Assembly: GCF_014287815.1 (NCBI RefSeq)
Contig: NZ_JACOOQ010000001.1
Location: 1 to 64,000 of the forward strand
Source: Clostridium lentum
Lineage (GTDB): Bacteria; Bacillota; Clostridia; Clostridiales; Clostridiaceae
Direction: 5' to 3'
DNA length: 64,000 nucleotides
Part shown: one piece after another, positions 8,374 through 16,921 of the stretch
How the letters are laid out: every line of letters starts with the position of its first letter
Position numbering within the stretch: position 1 is the first letter of the stretch
The notes under the pieces: model-generated
What the model saw: only the letters and a program-made list of their open reading frames with translations
Told to the model about the DNA's origin: nothing
The model's database searches: none
Made by a program: the position numbers and the translations under genes

Positions 8374-9234
8374 ATGAAAAAAGAAGAAGTTAAAAAAAGG
8401 AGATCAGCCTTTGACTTTATAATATATTTTATTATTAAAGTAAATAATGATGATATTTTTGCTTTAGGAGCCCAGTTAGCTTATTATTTAGTTTTATCAT
8501 TTTTTCCTTTTTTAATATTTGTTATGACTCTAATTGGATATATCAATTTAGATTCCATGAAGATAATAGAGGGATTAGCAAGAGTGCTTCCAAGTAATGT
8601 GGTGGAGCTTACTTCAAGTGTAATAATTGATGTTGTTGAAAAACAACATGGAGGGTTGTTAGGGGCATCTGCTACATTGACTATATGGTCTGCATCTTCA
8701 GCTTTTAGAGCAATTTTAAAAGGTGTTAATAAGGCATATAATATTAAAGAAAATAGATCATTTATAAAAAGGTGTATAATTGCTATAATATGCACTATAG
8801 CATTGGCATTTACAATTATGCTTACTTTAGCAACTTTAGTATTTGGAGATGTTTTAAGTAAATATATATTAAAATATATTCCATATAATGACTTTATTCA
8901 TAAGTTGTGGGATTTATTGAGATATTCCATTGTTATAGTGGTAATGATAATTATTTTTGCGGCAATATATCGATATACACCTTCTAAGAGAACTGATTGG
9001 AGCGAAGCTATACCAGGAGCTGTTTTTGTAACATTAGGATGGATAGTGGTTTCATTAGCATTTTCATTTTATGTAAATAATTTTGCCAATTACTCACGGA
9101 TATATGGAAGCTTGGCAACAATCTTTGTTTTAATGACGTGGTTATATATAAGCTCCATAATTATAATAATAGGTGGGGAAATAAATTCAGTCCTAGGTAT
9201 AAGAAAAGACCAATTAGATAAGAAATTTTTATAA
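8374..9234 (+). CDS. YihY/BrkB-family membrane protein
   Basis: 286 residues with six predicted membrane segments. Family landmarks are ALGAQLAYYLVLSFFPFLIF near residues 31-50, LTIWSASSAFRAILKGVNKA near 107-126 and the C-terminal YGSLATIFVLMTWLYISS. The family was once annotated as ribonuclease BN, which is now known to be wrong; it is better described as a conserved inner-membrane protein of unknown transport function. GTGGTGATG precedes the ATG. The C-terminal tail is short and basic. It lies 65 bp after the helicase gene with no terminator between them. Confidence 0.92.
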   Translation: MKKEEVKKRRSAFDFIIYFIIKVNNDDIFALGAQLAYYLVLSFFPFLIFVMTLIGYINLDSMKIIEGLARVLPSNVVELTSSVIIDVVEKQHGGLLGASATLTIWSASSAFRAILKGVNKAYNIKENRSFIKRCIIAIICTIALAFTIMLTLATLVFGDVLSKYILKYIPYNDFIHKLWDLLRYSIVIVVMIIIFAAIYRYTPSKRTDWSEAIPGAVFVTLGWIVVSLAFSFYVNNFANYSRIYGSLATIFVLMTWLYISSIIIIIGGEINSVLGIRKDQLDKKFL

Positions 9235-9268
9235 AAAACTTCTCATGAATTATGAGGAGTTTTTTATA
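9233..9268 (+). terminator. Terminator after the YihY gene
   Basis: AAAAAACTTCTCAT pairs with ATGAGGAGTTTTTT, with a T run. The stem begins inside the stop codon. Confidence 0.87.
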
Positions 9269-9353
9269 TATTTATATAAAGAGTTTTTACTAAATGAATA
9301 AAAGAGAAATTAATGGTTATACTGTTAGATAAAGTATTCAGGAGGTGTTATAC

Positions 9354-9716
9354 ATGAATAAAATTGTGTTATTAGGTAAGCTTATTAAGGACCCTGAACT
9401 AAAAACAATTGAAAATGGGGAAAAAAGCTTCACCAGATTTATAATTGCTGTGGATAGGAATTTTAAATCTGCCGATGGAACAAGGAAGGCTGATCTTATT
9501 CCAGTTACTATATGGGGAAGGAAAGCCGAAGTTATATGCAAATATATGACTAAAGGAAGCTACATAAGTTTAAGTGGAAGACTTCGTACAGGAAGCTATG
9601 AAGATAAGGAAGGAAATAAGAAATACATAGCAGAAGTTGTTGCGGAAGACTTCAAGTTCGTAGGAAATAGGAGAGTAGATAAAGAAAGTTCTGATGCCAT
9701 AGGCAATGAACAATAA
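9354..9716 (+). CDS. Short single-stranded DNA-binding protein
   Basis: 120 residues, a single OB-fold SSB domain: MNKIVLLGKLIKDPELK at the N-terminus, FIIAVDRNF and the segment TKGSYISLSGRLRTGSYEDK. The start is ATG 9354 behind GGAGGTG; a GTG at 9345 overlaps the Shine-Dalgarno. The protein ends in SSDAIGNEQ and lacks the long Gly/Gln linker and acidic DDxxF tip of replicative SSB. It therefore looks like a secondary SSB (SsbB-like), probably without the partner-binding tail. The gene is monocistronic. Confidence 0.9.
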   Translation: MNKIVLLGKLIKDPELKTIENGEKSFTRFIIAVDRNFKSADGTRKADLIPVTIWGRKAEVICKYMTKGSYISLSGRLRTGSYEDKEGNKKYIAEVVAEDFKFVGNRRVDKESSDAIGNEQ

Positions 9717-9779
9717 TATCTTATATAAAGTTTTCTGTAATGTTTATGACATTATAATAAAGGAGTAAAAGAATAATTA

Positions 9780-9856
9780 AAGTCTCATAATTTTATAAAA
9801 TAATATAGTGTACGTTTTGCTAAATGTATACATATAATTATGAGGCTTTGTTTTTT
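9780..9856 (+). terminator. Probable terminator after ssb
   Basis: AAGTCTCATAATT pairs with AATTATGAGGCTT around a loop of about 40 nt that contains a second inverted repeat (TATAGTGTAC/GTATACATA), followed by TTTTTT. The large loop is unusual for a terminator. Confidence 0.6.
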
Positions 9857-10080
9857 ACAAAAAAACTTTAAAATTCAGATTAACTTTCTAAAGGACGTAT
9901 TATCGACAACGTTTATTTTTAAGAGAAATGATAATGGGATATTATTAAATAATAATATGGGTAAAAAAGTAAAAAATAAAGTATAATGTAGAAAATAAAA
10001 GAAAAATTTATTTCTTTACAGAACAATCTTTGACACATTTTAATACATTAATGTGTTATCTTTGATGTATGGAAGTTATG
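9857..10080 (+). other. Intergenic region upstream of the DUF6514-like gene
   Basis: About 220 AT-rich bases between the ssb terminator and the next gene. TTGACA at 10030-10035 resembles a -35 box, but I see no strong -10 at 17 bp. No RNA motif or repeat is recognised. Confidence 0.4.
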
Positions 10081-10097
10081 TTAAGGGGGAGATAACT

Positions 10098-10400
10098 TTG
10101 GTTGTAAAAGAATGTTTTGATATCACAGTGGAAAAAGAAAATTGTAAGATGAATTACTTCTATAGAATGACTTTTGGAAGATTTAAAGGTAGACAGGCAT
10201 ACGGTATAGAAGTAGAAAGACAAGACGTTATAAATGGAGGTTTGGTTAATATAGAAAGAAATAGTGTAAATAATATTTCTACCGATAAGGAAAAGGTTAA
10301 GAGATTATTTGATTTAGTATCAAAGAATAATGTTTCACCTATACATTTAATAGATGTCATAGGAGAATATGTTGACGAATACGTAAGTGATTTTAATTAA
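10098..10400 (+). CDS. DUF6514-like small protein
   Basis: About 100 residues. The probable start is TTG 10098, because AAGGGGGAG lies about 8 bases upstream of it; the frame is open further upstream to GTG 10053 but that extension has no ribosome site. The sequence (YFYRMTFGRFKGRQAYGIEV, then NISTDKEKVKRLFDLV and PIHLIDVIGEYVDEY) fits my memory of the clostridial DUF6514 family, whose function is unknown. No membrane segment or signal peptide is visible. It lies 26 bp before acpS and is probably co-transcribed with it. Confidence 0.7.
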   Translation: MVVKECFDITVEKENCKMNYFYRMTFGRFKGRQAYGIEVERQDVINGGLVNIERNSVNNISTDKEKVKRLFDLVSKNNVSPIHLIDVIGEYVDEYVSDFN

Positions 10401-10426
10401 AGGATACAGCATAGGCGGAGGCAACT

Positions 10427-10795
10427 ATGATCTTAGGAATTGGCACAGATATAATAGAAATAGAGAGAATTAAAGTAGCAATTGAAAGAACACCTAGTTT
10501 TTTAAGTAAGGCATTTACTGAAAAAGAAAGAGAACTTTTTAAATCAAAGGGAATGAGAGTAGAGACAATAGCAGGGAATTTTGCAGCTAAAGAAGCACTT
10601 AGCAAAGCTTTAGGAACAGGATTTAGAGGTTACAACCTTAAAAATTTTGAAATATTAAGGGATAACTTAGGAAAACCTATAGTTAATATTTCTAAAGAAG
10701 TTAGAGATAAAATTGGTGATAGAAAATTAAACATAAATGTTTCTATATCTCATAATAAAAGCAATGCCATAGCTTTTGCAATTGTGGAGGAATAA
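10427..10795 (+). CDS. acpS: Holo-[acyl-carrier-protein] synthase
   Basis: 122 residues, standard for AcpS, which transfers 4'-phosphopantetheine from CoA to acyl carrier protein. Landmarks are MILGIGTDIIEIERIKVAIE with metal-binding Asp8, FTEKERELF, and NFAAKEALSKALGTGF with the catalytic Glu and Lys. The C-terminus has NVSISHNKSNAIAFAI. GGCGGAGG precedes the ATG. It is followed by remains of nnrD, its usual neighbour. Confidence 0.97.
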   Translation: MILGIGTDIIEIERIKVAIERTPSFLSKAFTEKERELFKSKGMRVETIAGNFAAKEALSKALGTGFRGYNLKNFEILRDNLGKPIVNISKEVRDKIGDRKLNINVSISHNKSNAIAFAIVEE

Positions 10796-10797
10796 AT

Positions 10798-11016
10798 ATG
10801 TACATAATGTTTAAGGAAATAGTAAGATGACCTCTGGAGGAATGGGTGATAATAACATCACTGGTTGCTCAAGGTCATAGCAATATGGATTCAGCGTTAT
10901 TAGGTACATATATTCATGGATTAGCAGCCAATATTATTCTTAGAGATAGATATTTTATTATAGCAGGACATTTAAATAGAAAGTATTCCCTTTGTGATGG
11001 AAACTCTATAAGTTAA
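10798..11016 (+). pseudogene. Decayed nnrD/yjeF remnant (NAD(P)H-hydrate dehydratase)
   Basis: GGAGG inside the end of acpS is followed by ATG 10798, but the frame stops after ten codons (MYIMFKEIVR). In another frame nearby sits SKMTSGGMGD, the conserved glycine motif of the ADP/ATP-dependent NAD(P)H-hydrate dehydratase. A further frame then continues ITSLVAQGHSNMDS, LLGTYIHGLAAN and YFIIAGH, the family's C-terminus. The original start and the last fifth of the gene therefore survive, joined by a deletion of roughly 1.2 kb (inferred from the usual length of about 500 codons), and a further small deletion removed the expected CLTG. The product cannot be functional. acpS-nnrD adjacency is common in clostridia and supports the identification. 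Confidence 0.85.
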
Positions 11017-11080
11017 ATTATGAATAAAAAACCAAGTTGCATAATAATAGTATAATGAAGCAGGCAATTTGGGAGGAAAT

Positions 11081-11689
11081 ATGAAAAAGAAAATAATTAT
11101 TATATTATTATTGGCAGTTCCTTTTATATCTATTTTATTTATCATTTTTTTCAGGGGTTTTTTAATGCCTTCAAATGAAGAAATAATTGAAGGATTAAAA
11201 AATATTAAGGCATATGAGGCTAAAGTACAATATGTTATGAAAAATGATAAGGGTGAAGAAATTGAGGAAACTAAACAATGGTATTCTGCAGATAAGGGGG
11301 TGAGGGTAGAATTTGGTGATGAGGTAACTAAGATATACAAGGATGAAAAAATATATGTCAAAGATACTATTAATGATAATGAATATGAATTAGGGCAAGA
11401 TATGGATATAGTACATCCATTAGCTTTTATTAATAATATTTTAGCATATCCTATAAGGGAAGGAAGTATATCAGAGGGGCAAGAAGAGTGGGGAGATACC
11501 ATATATATAAAAGCTGACGTGGAATTGTTTTTAAATAATATATATTTTAATAAAGCTACTATCTTTATTGATAAAAAGAATAGAGTACCAATAGGAATTG
11601 TAGTTTATGATAGAGAAGATAGATATGTATTAAGGATAATCTATGAACAGTTTGAAGAAGTAGAAAAAATAGATGATTCTTTATTATGA
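11081..11689 (+). CDS. GerS/YdcC-like LolA-fold protein
   Basis: 202 residues. An N-terminal hydrophobic segment (KKKIIIILLLAVPFISILFI) is followed by a mainly beta region: NIKAYEAKVQYVMKNDKGEE, KQWYSADKGVRVEFGDEV, then NRVPIGIVVYD. This is the pattern of LolA/LppX-fold proteins, including GerS-type germination proteins and B. subtilis YdcC. No lipobox cysteine is present, so it is more likely membrane-anchored or secreted than a lipoprotein. The start ATG 11081 follows GGGAGGAAAT. Position after acpS/nnrD matches the conserved acpS-ydcC-alr-mazEF order. A role in spore germination or envelope function is inference. Confidence 0.75.
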   Translation: MKKKIIIILLLAVPFISILFIIFFRGFLMPSNEEIIEGLKNIKAYEAKVQYVMKNDKGEEIEETKQWYSADKGVRVEFGDEVTKIYKDEKIYVKDTINDNEYELGQDMDIVHPLAFINNILAYPIREGSISEGQEEWGDTIYIKADVELFLNNIYFNKATIFIDKKNRVPIGIVVYDREDRYVLRIIYEQFEEVEKIDDSLL

Positions 11690-12131
11690 TATAGAATAGA
11701 AAGTAGTTAACTTTAAAGGTTAAGTTTGTCTAGATAAACAAATGAACTTTTGTCTCTTTATTATAAAAAAGCAATAAGTATTAAAAAGATATTTACAGAA
11801 GAAGTGGAAATATTAAATCGATTAATAAACATACATAAATAAAAAGAAAAAATAATTAAGATAAATAAAATTTAAATAAGCCAGGTTATATTAATAGAAG
11901 TCGAATTATATATTGATAATACTTTCCATAGGAGAGTACATAAATCTTATTGTAATTTATTTAAAAATAATGAATTAATTAGATAAAAGTTTTAGAAAAA
12001 GCATAATATTTTATAAAATATACAAAAAAAGGCGAAAAGTTAAAAATAATATTATTTTCTATTTACAGACTAGCACAAATTGAAATATAATTTTCTAAAG
12101 GATAAAATTATGTACTCTTAGGAGGACAAGT
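11690..12131 (+). other. Spacer where alr would be expected
   Basis: 442 AT-rich bases between the GerS-like gene and mazE. In Bacillus and many clostridia alanine racemase (alr) sits here. Reading all three forward frames I find many stops and no recognisable Alr motif, so the gene has been lost or moved and not merely frameshifted recently. GGAGGA at 12121-12126 serves the next gene. Confidence 0.5.
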
Positions 12132-12395
12132 ATGTCAGATAAATTTGAAAATCAAATCTTTAGAAAAATAAATGAAGATTTTGATAAAAAAAATAGGAAA
12201 TATATTAAGGAAAATTTAATAAAATATGATGAGAAGAAATATGAAGGAGAGTTTCTTGAATTAATGAGGATAGGGTATGAAGAAATGTCAGATATTAATT
12301 TAGAACTTTCAAAGGCTATTGATTTCTCAAAGGGAAATGTACAATATAAATTTGACGATATTTGCGAATATGAGAAATGGCTTTGCGGAGTGTGA
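12132..12395 (+). CDS. MazE-like antitoxin with altered N-terminus
   Basis: 87 residues, directly upstream of mazF. The C-terminal half (LMRIGYEEMSDINLELS, then YEKWL) matches the toxin-binding tail of clostridial CopG-type MazE/EndoAI antitoxins. The N-terminal half (FENQIFRKINEDFDKKNRKY) lacks the usual ribbon-helix-helix pattern with a short beta strand such as RILVSLP and a SEFIREAM-like helix. It may keep toxin neutralisation but have lost or changed DNA binding. GGAGGACA precedes the ATG. Identification rests on position and the C-terminal motif. Confidence 0.75.
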   Translation: MSDKFENQIFRKINEDFDKKNRKYIKENLIKYDEKKYEGEFLELMRIGYEEMSDINLELSKAIDFSKGNVQYKFDDICEYEKWLCGV

Positions 12396-12403
12396 GAATT
12401 TAA

Positions 12404-12760
12404 ATGGCGACTATAGTAGTAAAAAGAGGGGATATTTTTTATGCAGATTTAAGTCCAGTTATAGGCTCAGAGCAAGGTGGAATTAGGCCAGTTATTATAA
12501 TACAAAATGATATAGGAAATAAATATAGTCCTACTGTTATTGTATCAGCAATAACTTCACAAATTAATAAGGCTAAACTTCCAACTCATGTGGAGATTTC
12601 TTCAGTTGAATATGGATTAAACAGAGATTCAGTAGTGTTATTAGAACAAATAAGGACTCTTGATAAAAAGAGACTGAAAGAAAAGATTGGACATATGACA
12701 GATATTGATATGAAAAAAGTGGACAAAGCATTGCTAATTAGCTTAAATTTAGATAAGTAG
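12404..12760 (+). CDS. mazF: MazF/EndoA-type endoribonuclease toxin
   Basis: 118 residues, full length for the Firmicute MazF/NdoA family. Landmarks are [20 protein letters not shown] (catalytic-site Arg in the following [12 protein letters not shown]), the segment [20 protein letters not shown] and [12 protein letters not shown]. The enzyme cuts mRNA at short sequence motifs (UACAU in B. subtilis EndoA). It starts 8 bp after mazE with no strong Shine-Dalgarno of its own, so translation is probably coupled. A good terminator follows. Confidence 0.96.
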   Translation: MATIVVKRGDIFYADLSPVIGSEQGGIRPVIIIQNDIGNKYSPTVIVSAITSQINKAKLPTHVEISSVEYGLNRDSVVLLEQIRTLDKKRLKEKIGHMTDIDMKKVDKALLISLNLDK

Positions 12761-12774
12761 TAGTAAAAGATAAT

Positions 12775-12806
12775 GAAAAGGCAGAGTTAAAATGACTCTG
12801 CTTTTG
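12775..12806 (+). terminator. Terminator after mazF
   Basis: AAAAGGCAGAGT pairs with ACTCTGCTTTT, followed by T-rich sequence. Confidence 0.85.
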
Positions 12807-13069
12807 TTGTATAAATAATACATATAAACAGTAATTGTACATATAAAAATAGGTAGGGTGAGATTAAAGTGATACACAATATAAATTAAATAATAATAAA
12901 AGTATACACTAATCAAAATAATAGTATATACAAAGAGTGATTCATATGATAGTATAAATTTAAAGAATAAAATGACGTATTAATACAAAGCTTAATTTAT
13001 ATGATCTGTATCATTTATTATGAATAATTAATAATTTATATATTAAGAATTAATTGAGGAGGATACACA
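12807..13069 (+). other. Upstream region of the transketolase genes with an inverted repeat
   Basis: A 10-bp inverted repeat with one mismatch (GTATACACTA and TAGTATATAC) lies at about 12902-12931, and could be an operator. No strong sigma-A promoter is obvious. GAGGAGGA just before 13070 is the ribosome site of the first transketolase gene. Confidence 0.4.
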
Positions 13070-13894
13070 ATGGCAAAGAGTTTAGACGAATTAAAATCAA
13101 TATCTACAGAAATTAGAAAAGACATAGTGAAGATGCTTACTGAATCAGCATCAGGGCATCCAGGAGGATCATTATCAGCTACTGATATTATGACTGTATT
13201 ATTTTTTAAGGAAATGAATATAGATCCTAACAATGAAAAGGATCCAAATAGAGATAGATTTGTTTTATCAAAAGGCCATGCTGCCCCTGTACTTTATAGT
13301 ACTTTAGCTAGAAGAGGATATTTCCCAGTAGAAGAATTATCAACTTTAAGAAAGTTTAAATCAAGATTACAAGGTCACCCAAGTATTCAATATTTACCAG
13401 GAATTGATATGTCAACAGGATCATTAGGACAAGGGATTTCTGCAGCAGTAGGAATGGCTTTAGCTGGAAAGATAGATAAGAAGGATTATAGAGTTTATAC
13501 AATATTAGGTGATGGAGAATTAGAGGAAGGTCAAGTATGGGAAGCTTCAATGTGTGCAGCACATTATAAGTTAAATAACTTAACAGCTTTCATTGATTTT
13601 AATGGATTACAAATTGATGGAGATATAACAAAAGTTATGAATCCTTGTCCAATAGATAAAAAATTTGAAGCTTTTGGTTGGAATGTTTTAGTTATTGATG
13701 GTCATAACTATGAAGAAATTATAGATGCTATAGAAAAAGCAAAAGAGTGTAAAGATAAGCCTACGGCAGTAGTTTGTAAAACAATCAAAGGAAAAGGCGT
13801 ATCATTTATGGAAAACCAAGCTGAATGGCATGGTATAGCACCTAGCAGAGAGCAATGTGAAGCAGCATTAAAGGAATTAGGAGGGGAAAATTAA
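13070..13894 (+). CDS. Transketolase, N-terminal subunit
   Basis: 274 residues, the thiamine-diphosphate-binding half of a split transketolase (class 1-type two-gene form common in clostridia and archaea). Landmarks are SASGHPGGSLSATDIM with the catalytic His of GHPGG, SKGHAAPVLY, and the thiamine diphosphate motif GDGELEEGQVWEA ending in DFNGLQIDG. It moves two-carbon ketol units between sugar phosphates in the non-oxidative pentose phosphate pathway. Its stop overlaps the start of the second subunit (TAATG), so the two are made together. Confidence 0.95.
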   Translation: MAKSLDELKSISTEIRKDIVKMLTESASGHPGGSLSATDIMTVLFFKEMNIDPNNEKDPNRDRFVLSKGHAAPVLYSTLARRGYFPVEELSTLRKFKSRLQGHPSIQYLPGIDMSTGSLGQGISAAVGMALAGKIDKKDYRVYTILGDGELEEGQVWEASMCAAHYKLNNLTAFIDFNGLQIDGDITKVMNPCPIDKKFEAFGWNVLVIDGHNYEEIIDAIEKAKECKDKPTAVVCKTIKGKGVSFMENQAEWHGIAPSREQCEAALKELGGEN

Positions 13895-14838
13895 TGAGTA
13901 AAAAGATTGCAACAAGAGAAGCATATGGAAAAGCTTTAGCAGAATTAGCTAATACTAATGAAAATATAGTGGTTTTAGATGCAGATCTTTCAAAGTCTAC
14001 AAAAACTTCAGAATTTAAGGCTATATGTCCAGAAAGATTCTTTAATATGGGAATTGCAGAAGCAAATATGGTGTCAGTGGCAGCGGGGCTTTCTACTTGT
14101 GGAAAGATTCCTTTTGTAAGTACATTTGCTATGTTTGCAGCAGGAAGAGCATTTGAACAAATAAGAAATGCAATTTGCTATCCAAGATTAAATGTAAAAG
14201 TGTGTGCTACTCATGCAGGTATAACAGTTGGAGAAGATGGTGCATCACATCAAACAGTGGAAGATTTATCATTAATGAGATCAATACCTAATATGGTAGT
14301 TATTTCACCATCAGATGCTGTTGAGACAAAAGCAGCAATAGAAGCAATAGCAGAGTATAATGGACCTTGCTATGTAAGATTAGGTAGAGCGCCTGTTAAT
14401 GTTATAAATGATGAAAATAATTATAAATTTGAAATTGGTAAAGGTGTACTTTTAAATGAAGGTACAGATTTAACAATAGTAGCTACAGGAATAATGGTGG
14501 ATGTTGCTTTAGAAGCTAAGGAAATCTTAGCATCACAAGGAATTTCTGCAAGAGTTATTAATATCCATACTCTAAAACCGATTGATTCAGACATTTTAGT
14601 AAAGGCTGCTAAGGAAACAGGAGCAATTGTAACAGTTGAAGAACATAGCATAATTGGTGGGCTAGGTTCAGCAGTATCAGAAGTTTTAGATGAAGTTTGT
14701 CCAGTGCCAGTAGTGAAGGTTGGTATTAATGATCAATTTGGTCAAAGTGGAAAACCAGATGAATTATTAGAGTACTATGGATTAACAGCTGCAAATGTTG
14801 TTGAAAAAGTTAAAAGAGCTATTGAATTAAGAAGATAG
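13894..14838 (+). CDS. Transketolase, C-terminal subunit
   Basis: 314 residues, holding the pyrimidine-binding domain and the C-terminal transketolase domain. The catalytic-Glu region is FFNMGIAEANMVSVAAGL. TFAMFAAGRAFEQIRNAICY and THAGITVGEDGASHQTVED are conserved family blocks. The C-terminal domain includes VTVEEHSIIGGLGSAVSEV. GAGGGGAAAA within the end of the first gene is the Shine-Dalgarno. It forms a heteromeric enzyme with the preceding protein. Confidence 0.95.
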   Translation: MSKKIATREAYGKALAELANTNENIVVLDADLSKSTKTSEFKAICPERFFNMGIAEANMVSVAAGLSTCGKIPFVSTFAMFAAGRAFEQIRNAICYPRLNVKVCATHAGITVGEDGASHQTVEDLSLMRSIPNMVVISPSDAVETKAAIEAIAEYNGPCYVRLGRAPVNVINDENNYKFEIGKGVLLNEGTDLTIVATGIMVDVALEAKEILASQGISARVINIHTLKPIDSDILVKAAKETGAIVTVEEHSIIGGLGSAVSEVLDEVCPVPVVKVGINDQFGQSGKPDELLEYYGLTAANVVEKVKRAIELRR

Positions 14839-14858
14839 TTTAAAATCTTATTGATATA

Positions 14859-14902
14859 GATGGCAGATCAAAATGAAATATTTTTGATTTGTCATCTTTT
14901 TA
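14859..14902 (+). terminator. Terminator after the transketolase operon
   Basis: GATGGCAGATCAAAA pairs imperfectly with TTTTGATTTGTCATC, followed by TTTTTAT. Confidence 0.82.
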
Positions 14903-15103
14903 TAATTAAATATATAAATTTAAGATTAGTTTTATAAGTAAAACCATGATTTTAATTACAATTTCATAATTCGTATATCATGAACTAGTTTTTATAAAAG
15001 TTTATGATATAATTGTTCATTGGAATAATATTCAATGTAAATGGGATAAAAAGAGGTAAAAGAGGAAACATAATTATAGTAATTTAAATAATAGGAGTAT
15101 ATT

Positions 15104-15955
15104 ATGAACAAATATAATTTAAGAGATTTTATATTAATCACTTTTGGTGTATTTCTTGTAGCAGTATCGGTAGTATACTTTTTTCAACCTAATAACATTG
15201 CTGCAGGAGGCTTAAGTGGTATAGCAATAATAATTAATAATTTCGTTCCAGAAATACCTATAGGACTATTGGTATTAATGATGGATTGTATTTTATATAT
15301 AGTTGCTTTTTTGGTGATAGGAAGTAAATTTGGTGGAAAGAGCATTTATGCTAGTCTTACTTTGTCAGGATTTATGTGGCTTTTAGAAAAAGTATTTCCT
15401 TATGAAGCAACTAATGATCTTATGCTAGCAACTATCTTAGGAACAATAATTTCTGCATCAGGCTTAGCAATTGTATTTAACTGCAATGCATCTACAGGTG
15501 GGACTGATATTTTGGCAAAGATATTACATAAATTTTTACATTTTAATATAGGAAAATCACTGTTGATAGTGGATTTTATAGTTACATTAGCAGGAGCAAT
15601 GACCTTTGGAGTACAAAAGGGATTATATGCAGTATTAGCAGTAATAATAAGTGGCTTTGCTATAGATAAAGCCATTGCTGGTTTTAATATTTGTAATGAA
15701 GTTACAATAATAAGCAAGGAAAGTAAAAAAATAAGTGAATTTATTTTAAATGATTTAGAAAGAGGTTGCACTTTTATTAATGGTATAGGAGGATTTACTG
15801 AAAAGCAAACTACTATACTTTACACTGTTATAGGTAGAAGTGAATTTATTAAGCTTAAGAGATATATTAGCCAAATAGATAAGAGTGCTTTTATAACTGT
15901 CAGTGAAGTAGCTGAAGTTATGGGAGAAGGCTTTAAAGAAATTAATGGAGAATAA
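15104..15955 (+). CDS. YitT-family membrane protein (first copy)
   Basis: 283 residues. Five or six membrane segments make up the DUF161 part (residues about 1-190), which contains FQPNNIAAGGLSGIAIIINN and FNCNASTGGTDILAKI. A C-terminal cytoplasmic DUF2179 domain follows (VTIISKESKKISEFILNDLE, then SAFITVSEVAEVMGEGF). The function of the YitT family is not established. AGGAG precedes the ATG. A perfect -10 box TATAAT lies at 15008-15013. It is followed 21 bp later by a paralog. Confidence 0.92.
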   Translation: MNKYNLRDFILITFGVFLVAVSVVYFFQPNNIAAGGLSGIAIIINNFVPEIPIGLLVLMMDCILYIVAFLVIGSKFGGKSIYASLTLSGFMWLLEKVFPYEATNDLMLATILGTIISASGLAIVFNCNASTGGTDILAKILHKFLHFNIGKSLLIVDFIVTLAGAMTFGVQKGLYAVLAVIISGFAIDKAIAGFNICNEVTIISKESKKISEFILNDLERGCTFINGIGGFTEKQTTILYTVIGRSEFIKLKRYISQIDKSAFITVSEVAEVMGEGFKEINGE

Positions 15956-15976
15956 TTAAAGGTTAGGGTGGTACAA

Positions 15977-16816
15977 ATGAAAAAAATAAGGGAGTATGCA
16001 TTAACAACATTAGGAATAGTATTAACAGCAATTGGACTGGAATATTTCTTATTTCCAAATGATATAGCAGCTGGTGGGGTTTCAGGTATAGCTCTTGTAA
16101 TTAATGGAATTACAGGTTGGAATATAAGTATAATGGTATTCATATTAAATATTATTTTATTTATTGTAGCTTTTGTGGTTTTAGGAAAAGGATTTGGTGG
16201 AAAAAGTCTGTATGCTACTGTGATACTTTCTGTAGTTATGGAAATAATTGAGAAAGTGTTTAACCCTGTAATGTTAACAGAAAACATGTTTTTAGCTAGC
16301 TTTTTTGGTTCAGCACTTTTAGCAATGGGATCAGCAATAGTATTTCATCAAGGTGCATCAACAGGAGGAACCAGTATATTGGCAGCTATAATAAGCAAAT
16401 TCACACCTTTAGGTGTTGGAACAGCATTATTATTAAATGATTCAATTATATGTCTTTTAGCAATTAATGTTTTCGGTATAGATAAGGGACTATTTGGTTT
16501 CTTTAGTTTAATATTAATAGGACTTCTTATTGATAAGTTTATTGATGGGTTTAATACATGTAAGCAAGTGTTTATCATCACTAGTAAAGCTGATATGGTA
16601 GTTAACTTTATAAATAAAGATATAAATAGAGGGTGTACAGTGTTAAATGGAAAAGGCGGATATACTTATAGTGAAGTAAATATTGTTTACACTGTGCTTA
16701 GTAATAATCAATTTATTACATTAAAGAACTTTATTAAGGAAAATAATCCAGAAGCATTCATTACAGTAAATGACTCAAAAGAGGTGTTAGGATTAGGATT
16801 TAATGATAATTACTAA
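15977..16816 (+). CDS. YitT-family membrane protein (second copy)
   Basis: 279 residues, a paralog of the preceding gene with the same DUF161 plus DUF2179 layout: FPNDIAAGGVSGIALVING, FHQGASTGGTSILAAI and a tail with AFITVNDSKEVLGLGF. The two copies are clearly diverged, so the duplication is not recent. The start is ATG 15977 behind AGGGTGG; the in-frame GTG at 15968 is part of that site. It is probably co-transcribed with the first copy, and the products could form a heteromer. Confidence 0.92.
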   Translation: MKKIREYALTTLGIVLTAIGLEYFLFPNDIAAGGVSGIALVINGITGWNISIMVFILNIILFIVAFVVLGKGFGGKSLYATVILSVVMEIIEKVFNPVMLTENMFLASFFGSALLAMGSAIVFHQGASTGGTSILAAIISKFTPLGVGTALLLNDSIICLLAINVFGIDKGLFGFFSLILIGLLIDKFIDGFNTCKQVFIITSKADMVVNFINKDINRGCTVLNGKGGYTYSEVNIVYTVLSNNQFITLKNFIKENNPEAFITVNDSKEVLGLGFNDNY

Positions 16817-16850
16817 AAAATTGGATAATGATAAATAATTAGGTACATTG

Positions 16851-16879
16851 TTGGTCAATAGGATTTTCTGTGATATAAT
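16851..16879 (+). promoter_or_regulatory. Promoter of ftsEX
   Basis: -35 TTGGTC (16851-16856), 17-bp spacer, perfect -10 TATAAT (16874-16879), about 40 bp before the ftsE start. Confidence 0.75.
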
Positions 16880-16921
16880 CAATTTAGAGTTTTTGAGAAA
16901 AGAATGATACGAGGTGTTTTA

